Part shown: in pieces, positions 54,260-64,000 of the stretch
How positions within the stretch are numbered: the first letter of the stretch is position 1
Layout of the letters: the number at the start of each line of letters is the position of its first letter
From: Nematostella vectensis
Lineage: Eukaryota > Cnidaria > Anthozoa > Actiniaria > Edwardsiidae
Direction: 5' to 3'
Assembly (NCBI RefSeq): GCF_932526225.1
Contig: NC_064039.1
Coordinates: forward strand, 14,092,139-14,156,138
DNA length: 64,000 nt
Position numbers and translations under genes: made by a program
The notes under the pieces: generated by a model
Told to the model about the DNA's origin: nothing
The model's database searches: none
The model's input: the letters and a program-made list of their open reading frames with translations, nothing else

Positions 54260-56488
54260 GGGTCAATGCTCCTTTGCTGTAGTTTGATACCTTTATCGCA
54301 GTTGGGGTGGCAAGGGGTGATTTTGTACTTGATTTATTTCGTTGAACGATTTTAATAATGCCTAGTCTTTTGTGTGATTGATGAGGTTTATAAATAACAA
54401 GTTGGCGATTGTTGCCCGGCGGCTGGCCACTGAATTGTTGGTTGCTCTCTATCTTGCACGAAATGTACTTAAGGAATCTTCATTGATAAATATTTTATTT
54501 GATCTGGAAATGGTATTGTTTTTTAATTAGGGATCATCTTTTTATGTGGAATGCAAAACTAGGTAGTGGTGGTGGCCATGTGTTATAGATGAAAGAATTT
54601 TCTGCTGTTCTGGAATTTGTAAAATCATAGTAATTACGAAAGTCATCCATCGCAGAGTGTGAACCACGAGACAACAAAGGGATCATTTAGTAATTTAAGT
54701 AATATAATTAATCTAATATTCCTTGCGTGAAGGATAAAATTCGGCTTTTATAGATAAAAATGTTTATATCTCCCTAGGTGTGTCTTATTTAAGAGGATTA
54801 GAGCAAGCAGTTGACTATTTCATCGTGGAAACACTCCCTTTGAAGTGCGAATTTCATTGTTTATCGCGACATGTGGCATGACAGGCAAGTCGATCGTCTG
54901 TTCTGTTTGCGACGGTTAACTACAACCTCGAGTGCGAAAACTGTTCATAGATGTACCTGGTATTTATTTCTGTTTAGCAGTAAAACTTTTATAGCACTTG
55001 AGAGCAACTAAATGTTAGTATTTTTGTGCGTTTATCTGGCATTTATATAGTAACAAAGGATTTTCGTTTATGTTTATTATTCGATCAATCCTACATGGTT
55101 AGTAAGTTGATCTGGTTATTCAGGGTCACGCATTCTGTTACAGCTTTCAGGTAACGAAAATGAAGAACGTCCACAAGCTAGGGGAAATATAAGGTCAAAG
55201 AGAACGTACATTTGAGCTGCTAAAAAATCGTAGAACAAATTGGGAAAAATAAGTCGGATAGTTTACGCGCGCTGGTTGATTTAAAAGCATGACGTTACTC
55301 CCCAAATTATTTCCCAGTGATGGCGACCTTTTTTCTTAAACAGAACATTTATTACTCTTTCATTGGGTTTAAACGTAGACTGGTCAATACATTGTTGACG
55401 AAATTTCCAATACTGATTTTTACAATAAAGCACTGAAGCTAATACCGAATTGATATGGCTATCGATAATTATGGCTAGAAATGGCTAGAAACAGCGGTTT
55501 GGGTTATTCGAAATATTTCACCCTGATATAAAACTACTAATCTATTCAGCCCTCTAAGAATTATTCAATTGAAACTTAACCTTTGGTTCAATAAAGTTAT
55601 GGCAAGTATGTGGGTGTTGTTAAGCATTTAGCAAATTGATCAATATTCTGGGCTACTGTTCCTCCAATCAATTACAATTTGTCCGAGGTGCTCTTATATG
55701 TCAGCTTAAGATTAATCTGTTCTCACATTGCTTATTCCAGTCCTTTATTTTTTTAATTACAAAAACAAAAAACCAGGAATTTCTCTCTCGTCACGAAATT
55801 GTTGCCATAAGAAAGCACCATGTGAAAAACTCTTTTTTTTTTTTTGGCAGCCAATTCCACTTCCACGCAGTTCTAGTTATATTAATAGGTACCTTTTAAA
55901 CGTCGAATAAGTCGTCAAGATAAATGGAAAATTTATGCGGTTATCGCAAAGATTACAACTACTGGAGTTTAAAGATAGGAGTATCAAACTGGTATAACCA
56001 GGCGAGCAAGATTTGTGTTAACTGATATACGCTAGTTTCTGTACCTAGAACATTTTAGACAATGACAAGAAAAACAACTCATTCCGTAGAGGCTGGCTTT
56101 ACCAAAAATTGTATTTTTTTATAATACACTTTTTTGAGGGTTGTTTTACTGCATACGCAATGATAATTATCTTAGGTAGGGGCCGTTAATGACATTAGAA
56201 AGCTTTCGTATCGACAATGCCAAAAATAAGGCGCTGAAGCTAAAAATCACAGCTGATAGATAAACCCGTTCAAGTACATTGTTTACCAACAAGAATACTT
56301 TAGGTCAAAATCAGCTAGGGACTCTAACTTAACATGATCTAGACAACAGCCTACCAAAACAGCATCAGCTGTGGAAGGAGCTTTCCAAGATGACGCGAAA
56401 GTGAAGGCATTTTTGCAATAAAAAGATAAACCAAGAACTAGGAGTCTTAACCTCCTAGTAGCTAACCACAAGTGAGTTTCAGACATAC
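54260..56488. other. Probable 5' intron of LIM gene 4
   Basis: AT-rich with no coding exon seen. If the candidate exon at 56489-56580 is real, this stretch is intronic. Confidence 0.35.
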
Positions 56489-56580
56489 CTGATTTTAGAA
56501 TCCCTTGACAAACGATTACGACTGACAAGACCGAACGCACGAGTCCACCACACGACTTCGAAGCACACTAAGTGTAGAGC
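56489..56580 (-). promoter_or_regulatory. Candidate non-coding first exon and promoter of LIM gene 4
   Basis: Minus-strand sequence ends TCTAAAATCAG|GTATGT, a strong donor, without an upstream ATG. A T-rich TATA-like TTTTTATTTC lies at about 56600. It is on the right strand to supply the split 5' UTR required by the acceptor upstream of the LIM gene 4 ATG. The assignment is an inference. Confidence 0.3.
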
Positions 56581-57892
56581 GTATCTCCCGCAAGAAATAA
56601 AAACCCCAAGTGATTGCTCAGTGCATTCCTAGGATCACGCCCTCAGGCAATGCGGTTTTCCTAGCTCCTGATTGGCTATTGGCTCGAAGTCGAGCATAAG
56701 AGTGCATTAGTGATTAATGCCGTTTTTAGCAATGTGAGACTTCTTAAGGGCTTCAGTCTGTCTGCACTTACTGTGGTCTGGGTAACGCAAAGGAATTTGT
56801 CACGGAATCGGTATTATTCAAGGGATTGGTAGTCACCGTAGAGATCCTTCTCAAAGGGAGATATTCACCCGGAGGGGGCTGCTCGAGGGTGTGGAGATTA
56901 GAGAAGACACAGACTGAGGCCAGCAAAGTTGATATACATATCGCAAAAGTTAGCCCTTTAAATACTGCACAAACAATTTAACAAAAATTCGATGGTTAAA
57001 TTTGGGAGAAAACAATCGTTCGTAAGACGTGTTGTGAAGCCCTATTATCGGATACCCTTGCCCTATTATCGGACAGCAGATTTCTTCTAAAAAACAACGG
57101 GAAAATCATGCTTCATTTTCATTAAAATACTGCAGACAATAATTGTTGACATATGTACTTTGCAAAACTCACGATAGTTTTTAGTTTGAGACTATTTCTT
57201 CTCCGTAGCAAGTGATTCAAAACACATGCATCGCGTGCGCGTGACAAACTGAACGGCGAAATGCGCGTTTGCTCATCGATCTCAAATTTACGTTGAATCG
57301 TTCGATGATTGCTCGACTGTCCGATAATAGGTACCACTACCTTAATACATTTTTGTGATGATCAAAGCCAGCAAGCTGAAGTATCTGAGCTTCTCTAATA
57401 GTGAGAAAATAAAGAGGGAGTTATTACTGTACTTCTTTAATGTTGTTTCTAGACAGTTCTATAACTTTTAAGTATTTATTCAAGCTGGAGTAATTTGGAG
57501 GATTTAAAAAAAACGCGGTATCACAGCCATTTTTTCGCTCGTCGCCATTTTCTTTCTTCTTGACTTAACTTCGCCGCTCAGACAAACAAAACAGTCAAGT
57601 TATTCAGGGATTTAGCTTTCTGTGAGTATATTTGCCAATCTTGCTTACTTAAGTTAGACTTATTTTCTTCCAAATTATTTTTCATGATCTCTTTTCATTC
57701 CTATCGAGTTAGCAAAACAACAACACGCAACCCGCGGGGGAGTAGGACAAAATAAAAGGAGCAAATTCTCACGCGCAGTGGTGGGGTGGGGGGACAAAGA
57801 GAGGGGTCTCACTGCGAACTCTCAGCGACAATTTTCAACAGCGTTAGTTTCTGTAAAGACTAAACTGCACTCCAAAGGAAGCGTGCAATAAC
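56581..57892. other. Intergenic, no gene seen
   Basis: CCCTATTATCGGA occurs twice, at about 57041 and 57060. Its inverse, TCCGATAATAGG, lies at about 57318, so 57040-57335 is probably another foldback element. No coding exon recognised. Confidence 0.45.
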
Positions 57893-58208
57893 CACAGGGA
57901 GCCCAAGCTCAAAGTTTGTGGTTTTGGGGATTTGTGATGAAACGAAACACACTAGTCTCATCCAGCTGTTAGAAGGAATTATTTAAATAGGGCGCTAAGA
58001 GATCACATGATTGTTTGGGCGGCAAACTAGCGCGCGCTCAGGCTTTTAGCGGTAATTCTCTGGTGTAACGGGCGCAATCTTTTCTGATTTTGCCACCCAA
58101 AAAAGTCACGTGATCTCTTAGCGCAAGTCCCCTTTTATCTCTGAGAAGTATAGTAAAACCCCTATAAAACTATATAAAACCACAAACGGTGAGCTTGGGA
58201 TCCCTGTG
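57893..58208. mobile_element. Foldback element with nested inverted repeats
   Basis: The outer ends CACAGGGAGCCCAAGCTC and GAGCTTGGGATCCCTGTG are inverted and extend through GTTTGTGGTTTT. An inner pair, GCGCTAAGAGATCACATG (57992) and the CACGTGATCTCTTAGCGC end (58124), flanks matching GGGCGGCAAA and TTTGCCACCC. Non-coding. Confidence 0.8.
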
Positions 58209-58281
58209 CAGTGAGCAGAGTAACCAGTTGTGAAGAAAAATAATTTTAACTAGTCAGTAACCCCCTGAAAACATTCGACAA

Positions 58282-58530
58282 AGGTAAGCAAACCATGATG
58301 TGTCAGATCCTTTTGATCCAAGGAGTATGAGAGCTCAGTAAATTTATTTTTCCCATGAGTTTTATAACCCCCCTACTTGATGAAGGTCAGAGAATAAAAT
58401 TAATAATGTTTATGGTTCTTTCATGAAATACCCTTTGTAATATTGAGACATTTTAGATGACACTTTTTCAAAGAAAACTACACACCAAATATTTTTTTCA
58501 CTTTCCATTGTCCACTTTGGGAGCCATAGC
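58282..58530. repeat. Direct repeat, left copy
   Basis: Shares ATGTGTCAGATCCT, GAGCTCAGTAAA and CTTTCATGAAATACCCTTT with 61070-61285. The pair brackets the family B repeat and the LINE. Confidence 0.75.
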
Positions 58531-58639
58531 CCGTCCCACGGACGTGGGCAATAAAGATTGTGGTGGACTTATGGCGGTGGACCAGAGAATTTATCAATTC
58601 ATATCGAAGTGAGTGACACTGTTAATGTCAACTTCCTTA

Positions 58640-59002
58640 CATTTCGTCTAAACGTTTTGATCACTTGGAGGAATAGAACTAAAACTTTAGATAAAGCGTT
58701 CATACGCTCTTTTTTATAAGAACCTTGTTTATGAGAACGTTTAGCCTGAGATTTCACCAGATTTTAAGAACATTTTTTTTTTCTTTTCTAGTCCTGATGC
58801 GTTCTAAAATGCAGAATCCAATTGTGTTTATAGTAACAACCTTATTATTGCTATTGATCATTGGTGTTATTCTCTTTCTAATAATTTATTGGGCATTATA
58901 TTCTTATATACAACTAAAATTTACGGCCCATCGTCAACTGAAAATAAGACGTTTTTATAAAATAAAGTGTATAGAATATGGATAAGGCGTTATCATATAG
59001 AA
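58640..59002. mobile_element. Dispersed repeat family B, copy 2
   Basis: Inverse of 50224-50683. The homology stops at GTTATCATATAGAA, exactly where LINE sequence begins, so the LINE appears inserted at or fused to the end of this repeat. Confidence 0.75.
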
Positions 59003-61013
59003 TGTGGCGACTTCAACCGCCTCGACATCTCCCGTCTGACCTCCCAATTTAAACTGAAGCAGCTTGTGGACAAACCGACCCGTGGGAACCGGATCCTAGA
59101 TCTGGCTATTACCAACCTAGCTCACCTATACGACAAAAACGCAGTGAGCATCATGGCGCCGTTTGGTCTCTCGGACCATAATGTAGTAGTCATCCATGCT
59201 AAAGCCCGTGTACCAGGGTCCAAGTGCAGCAGGAAAGTCATTACGAGGCGTGACACCCGTGCGAGCAGGAAATCTGAGCTCGGCCGCTACCTCTCCTCTG
59301 TAGACTGGTCACTAATTGACTTCGGCGCCTCCGGTGAAGTTTTTGGTGGATTCCATCAATATTGGGCTTAACCTCATCATGCCTGTCAGGCAAACCAAGA
59401 TCCATGCTGATGATGCCCCTTGGGTCACTGCAGACTTCAAAAATCTCATCATGCTTCGCCAAAAAGCATTTCTCGCGGGTGACACAGAGCGCTTCCTATA
59501 ATACAGGAACACAGTCAACCGACAGCGGAAAACCCTCCGCAGCAGATACTTTACATCCAAGGTCGCGCAGCTGAGACACGCGAAACCCAGTCAGTGGTGG
59601 AGTGCTGTCAAACGCTTTGCTGGTATGACCCCTGCCTCAGGCCACGAAAGCGTGCTCTCCCACCTACAACTTGAAGGGTATAACGAGAAGTCGAATGAGC
59701 AGGAGCTTGCCAACGCAATTAACTCTGCCTTTCTTGAGCCTATGGAACAGTTCCTACCACTGCAAGCGCCCCCTGCCTACGCTGAAGACTCCACCGTGCT
59801 CACTGTGTCTGAATCCACTGTCCTGTCCGCTCTGGCCAAACTGAACACTCGTACGGCTGCTGGCCCAGGCAGTATACCCAACTGGATACTGCGGGATTAT
59901 GCTGAAATTCTAGTCCAACCAATCACCGCGATACTTAACTGTAGTTTCAGAGAACAAAGACTCCCCCCATCGTGGAAACTTGCCGATGTCGTTCCAGTTC
60001 CCAAGCTGAAGCCGGTAGTCGACGTCAACAAACACCTACGTCCTATCTCACTGACTCCTGCTTTTTCAAAGCTTGCTGAGGAGTTCGTCGTTTCCTCCTA
60101 CGTAGGACCTGCTGTGTTGAAAATCGTGGACCACGACCAGTACGGAGGCATCCCAAAATCATCCACTCTCTTCGCGCTGACGTCTATGCTCCACCACTGG
60201 TCACAGGCGACCGACGGCACAGGATCGGCACTGAGGGTCGTTCTGTTTGATTACAGAAAGGCCTTTGACTTGATTGACCATAATCATGATAATCATGAGC
60301 TCCCCGTTGTCACGAACGCGAAGATCCTTGGAGTCACCATAACAGAAGACCTCAAATGGAACGCCCACGTCTCCGAATGTATTAAAAAGGCCAATAAGCG
60401 ATTATGCTTCATTGTAATGTTAAAAAGAGCCCAGCTCCCTATTATGGACATTATTGCCTTTTACCTTTCCACTATTAGGCCAGTTTTAGAATTCTGCGCG
60501 CCTGTTTTCCACAATGCCCTCCCAGCATATCTCAATGACGAGACCGAGAGAGTGCAGAAAAGAGTAATGTCACCACAAGCTGACTACCAGGACTGCCTTG
60601 CCAGCTATGGCTTACAGTCTTTGAAGGACAGACGGGGCGAACTCTGTCTTAATCTGTTCTCGTCTATTTCCACCTGCACTAACCATAAGCTAGCTAACAT
60701 CCTACCACCTAAGAACCAGTACAGTTATAGTCTTAGACCGAACGTTTTAGGCGATCTTTCATCCCGGCCATGGCATCCAGTTGCACCACTAAATTTAAAG
60801 TATAATCCTAACTGAACATATCATATTCGCTCATTTTATAGTATATAGCTTTCCTCTTAAAATAGTCGCATTTTAGTCTATTACCTGTAATATACATATA
60901 TATAGTTATATTTTTATTCCTTTTTTTTCTATTTTACTCGATGTAAATTGCGCAATTCAGTGTTTTTAAGCTGCCATGCAATTTGAAATAAACTATCTAT
61001 CCATCCATCCTTC
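59003..61013 (+). mobile_element. 5'-truncated, internally deleted CR1/L2-like LINE
   Basis: It starts within the endonuclease domain (GDFNRLDISRL, LSDHNVVVIHAK). After a frameshift near 59340 it continues through PWVTADFKNLI, an in-frame TAA at about 59500, and the reverse transcriptase (59625-60815): LNTRTAAGPGSIPNWILRD, PPSWKLADVVPVPK, LRPISLTPAFSKL and FDYRKAFDLIDH. It then jumps directly to NAKILGVTITEDLKWN, so the block containing the YADD catalytic box is deleted. The C-terminal region ends in a stop near 60815. The 3' end carries AATAAA and (ATCC)n, typical of CR1/L2 tails. Not functional. Confidence 0.85.
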
Positions 61014-61069
61014 TTTAGTCTTCTTCAGTTCACTAGACGAAAATAAATTAAAACGTCCACGTTAAGCAT

Positions 61070-61285
61070 AAAGTAAGCAACCCATAATGTGTCAGATCCT
61101 ACGTGACCCAAGGAGTATGGGAGCTCAGTAAAATGATTTTTCCCATGCGTTTAATACCCCCTCCTTGAGAGTCGAAGAAAAAAACTCATATGTATATGGT
61201 CCTTTCATGAAATACCCTTTTTGCTATCTTGAGACATTACACAGCCCTAAAGATTGTCTATATTGGGAGCCCCATGTTCGGAGTG
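61070..61285. repeat. Direct repeat, right copy
   Basis: Right-hand partner of 58282-58530, sharing CAAGGAGTATG, TTTTTCCCATG and ATACCCTTT. Confidence 0.75.
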
Positions 61286-61299
61286 TTTAAAATCAAGAT

Positions 61300-61421
61300 T
61301 ATGATGATGATAATGATGATGGTTGTGGTGATAGTGATGATGATGATGATGATGATGGTAGTGGTGATAGTGATGATGATGATGGTTGTGGTGATAGTGA
61401 TGATGATGGTTGTGGTGATAG

Positions 61422-61456
<35 letters not shown>

Positions 61457-61960
61457 GTAGTGGTGATAGTGATGATGATGATGGTTGTGGTGATAGTGAT
61501 GAAGATGATGATGACGATGGTAGTGGTGATAGTGATGATGATGATGGTTGTGGTGATAGTGATGAAGATGATGATGATGATGGTTGTGGTGATAGTGATG
61601 AAGATGATGATGATGATGGTTGTGGTGATAGTGATGAAGATGATTATGATTGTGGTGATAGTGATGATGATAATGATGGTTGTGGTGATAGTGATGAAGA
61701 TGATGATGATGATGGTTGTGGTAATAGTGATGAAGATGATGATGGTTGTGGTAATAGTGATGATGATGATGATGATGATGGTTGTGGTGATAGTGATGAA
61801 GATGATGATGGTTGTGGTGATAGTGATGAAGATGATTATGGTTGTGGTGGTAGTGATTTTATTAATAATGATAGTAGTTGTGATGGTAATGGTGGTGATG
61901 ATGGTTGTGGTGGTGATTATATTGATGGTTATGGTTGTGTGGTGGTAATGATTATGATCA
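61300..61960. repeat. (GAT)n/GGTTGTGGTGATAGT compound array
   Basis: GAT runs alternate with GGTTGTGGTGATAGTGAT and GAAGATGAT segments, giving a loose 33-36 bp period. The Met/Val-only ORF of 239 codons is an artefact of the repeat. Confidence 0.95.
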
Positions 61961-62345
61961 TCGTTGTGGTGGTAGTGACGTTATTGATGATGACCGTTAT
62001 TATGGCTCAGGTATTATCAGGTAGACAAGAGGAAACTGAGCGAGAAGCAGAGAAGAGATGCTCTCAATGACAAGTACCTTGATCTTGTGGAGAATCAGCG
62101 GATTTACTACAAAACAGTCAAGGAATTCATGGTCTCTTGTTAAAATCCATGCGAGCTTGCACTCTGCATTCATCGAAGATGCATGAATCGTCGCTTCATC
62201 GGCCAGGTCTTGTGGAAGCAAACAAGTCATCAAATAGTGATACCCTGTGAACATTGCAAATCATTCTTTTTTCGCCTGAACACTCATTGTGATTTGTTTG
62301 AATACCACGAAGTTCTGGACGTCAATATTGCTTTTGGCCGTGAGA

Positions 62346-62576
62346 TACACCTATTTCAATTAAGGTTGACTATAAGAAAATGATGAATGCCAAACACCAC
62401 TTGTTAAGGAAAACAAGCCTTGTATCTGTTAATGACATCCAGTGAGGCTAAATTAAGTTTGTAGCGAGGTCCTTGTAATGAATGAACAAATTTTAAATAC
62501 AAGGAAACATTATTATTGGCCAAACTTTGTTCCATTTTCCATTCTCTTATCGTCAAACTTTTTTGAAATAGGTGTA
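62346..62576. mobile_element. MITE family A, copy 2 (well preserved)
   Basis: 231 bp with terminal inverted repeats TACACCTATTTCAA and TTGAAATAGGTGTA; the inverted identity continues through GTTTGAC and TAAGA-AATG. The outer TA could be a TA target site, as in Tc1/mariner-type elements. Copy 1 is at 7895-8123. Confidence 0.85.
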
Positions 62577-62800
62577 TAAATACTTTTGGGGTTTCTGTGG
62601 AAAGCTAAAAAATGGCGCGTTTGTGATTGCCATCTCTCGCCAAAACAAAAATGCTTGAATTGCAGCTTCTTTTTGCCTTCCTATCCCCGGTTCCCCCAAT
62701 TTCCTAAAGATTGTCAATGATGTGGTTCTGTATTTTTCTAGTTCTTTCGTTTTTCCGTGATTGGTGGGGCACACTTTCATTTCTTAGCTTATAACATATA
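62577..62800. mobile_element. Dispersed repeat family E, copy 2
   Basis: Inverted relative to 49486-49709. It directly abuts the family A element, whose insertion may have used the repeat edge (TAAATACTTTTGGGG). Confidence 0.7.
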
Positions 62801-63098
62801 TGATAATGAATAAAAATACCGTTCACAACGAATCATTTTTAACATTTATTAATAACAACCATTATAAAATCTGGTTGATTTGTATAGACGCTAACGACAA
62901 CATCTGAGCTTCTAGTCAAAGTGTTGGGATTTGGGGATTCACCGACACCGAACTTGATCGGGATAGGAGGGAGGGGGGGGGGGGGCGAGATGGGAGGGAG
63001 GGGGGAGGGGATCGAGGAGAGAGGAGCAGTTAGCAAGTTCGAAGTCGATGCATCTTAGAGGGTTTTTCATTTGTTCTTGTTTAGTTTGTTTGTTGTTC
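62801..63098. other. Intergenic with a purine-rich tract
   Basis: A G/A-rich stretch with a run of ten G lies at about 62965-63015. No gene seen. Confidence 0.5.
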
Positions 63099-63242
63099 TT
63101 TCAAGTTCAAACGTCGTATAATCCATATGAGCCGTATTCAATGCAAATACATGCAAATGAAGATAAAACAATCGACTTGATTCATTTGCATGTATTTGCA
63201 TTGAATACGGCCCATAGATAATACGACGTTTCAACTTAAAAC
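63099..63242. mobile_element. Hairpin MITE carrying octamer motifs
   Basis: AACGTCGTAT (63110) pairs with ATACGACGTT (63230), and inward GCCGTATTCAATGCAAAT pairs with ATTTGCATTGAATACGGC. The total is about 140 bp, nearly all stem. Each arm carries ATGCAAAT-type octamers. Confidence 0.85.
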
Positions 63243-64000
63243 AAAGTATTTGTTGTTGTTTACATCCGCACAGTTCTACAGGGTTCCAAGCATAGAGCCC
63301 TCTATTATATAAAGATGAAGCTCGGCTTATGAATATGCTTGATCCACGCTAATATTTTCTTTTTCCTGGCGTGCCTAGGGTTACGAAGGCGCTAGTCGAC
63401 CATGACGATCCAGTCTTTTGGTCCCTCCTGCCGTCCGTACTGGGGAATAACGACAGTGTAATAGCAAGAGTTGGTAAACAACCGCAACAGAGGATCAACA
63501 AGTCACAATACCATAACAAAATCAGCAACATAAAAAATACAAAAACAACAGAAATCTTCTTGGACTAAACAATGAAGGAGTAAAAACAATATTATTAATA
63601 TAATAGGAATAGGGCGAGAAAAGCTAGTGCACAAACACTAGATTGAATACTTTCAGTCTGATCAGTGAGCAAAAGAATTCTGCGTTATTTCGTGAACCTA
63701 AATTATCGTAATAACAGCAGTGGGAAGAATTGGAAATAGAAAGGGAGAGGTATTCGAGGAAAGTGTGCGACCCGAGAGTCAAACCTAGTAGAACACTATG
63801 CCATGTCTAATTACAGAAGCGGATTCAAGGGTGGTGTCATGGGTTTAATGAAATCACCCTTTTCAAACAAACGTTGCTTGTCCTCAGGAGAAGACAATTA
63901 CGGGCTTGAAAGAACATGGTGAAAAATCCTGAATGCACCACTAAATTGAGTAAGTGAGAAGTGCCACACTTGACTGAGTAAGTCGGTTATTCGAGGATAA
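63243..64000. other. Intergenic, no gene seen
   Basis: Short ORFs on both strands at 63349-63568 overlap and lack domains. No RNA gene or repeat was recognised up to the window edge. Confidence 0.5.

Noticed and set aside
61229..61948. 239-codon Met/Val-rich ORF
   Set aside because: Translation of a GAT/GGT simple repeat.

Overview
The window is eukaryotic. Its genes are split by introns with GT/AG junctions in consistent phase, microsatellites and minisatellites are abundant, and there are BEL/Pao and LINE retrotransposons plus many short inverted-repeat elements. The combination of fucolectin-type lectin, Ig, uromodulin-type D8C and PAN domains in one secreted protein, with a small LIM gene cluster, suggests an anthozoan cnidarian such as a sea anemone or coral. 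That assignment is inferred from protein style; no similarity search was possible.

Layout. 1-5040 holds the wreck of a BEL/Pao retrotransposon (minus strand). It abuts a 5'-truncated LINE (about 5041-6935, minus) whose reverse-transcriptase reading frame contains an expanded minisatellite. 6983-14417 is gene-poor and rich in inverted-repeat elements, with one orphan signal-peptide-like exon (9600-9651). 14418-20860 (minus) is a multi-exon gene for a secreted modular protein: two F-type lectin domains, Ig, D8C and PAN/apple. One of its introns begins with a roughly 43-copy minisatellite built from its own splice donor. 20861-31798 is mostly repeats, including a nested transposon pair with a clear target duplication, with weak candidate exons at 23.7-25.4 kb. 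31799-36194 (plus) is an eight-exon DRAM/TMEM150/FRAG1-family membrane protein gene. 37.1-39.3 kb is two adjacent unrelated minisatellites.

39998-54139 is a cluster of four CRP-type LIM genes: a one-LIM gene on plus (39998-41185), a two-LIM CSRP-like gene on minus (42672-44621), and two one-LIM genes on minus (48454-49456 and 52712-54139). All share a phase-1 intron at the same place in the LIM fold. The three minus-strand genes also have a splice acceptor just upstream of ATG, implying non-coding 5' exons. 54.2-64 kb is intergenic, with foldback elements, a dead CR1/L2-like LINE and a (GAT)n-type array.

The most unusual signal is that exon/intron junctions have themselves become tandem repeats in two unrelated genes: about 43 copies of a 35-bp unit in the lectin gene and three copies of a 46-bp unit in a LIM gene. 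Each unit carries a usable-looking GT donor. All exon models are read by eye from splice signals, phase and domain continuity, without transcript support.
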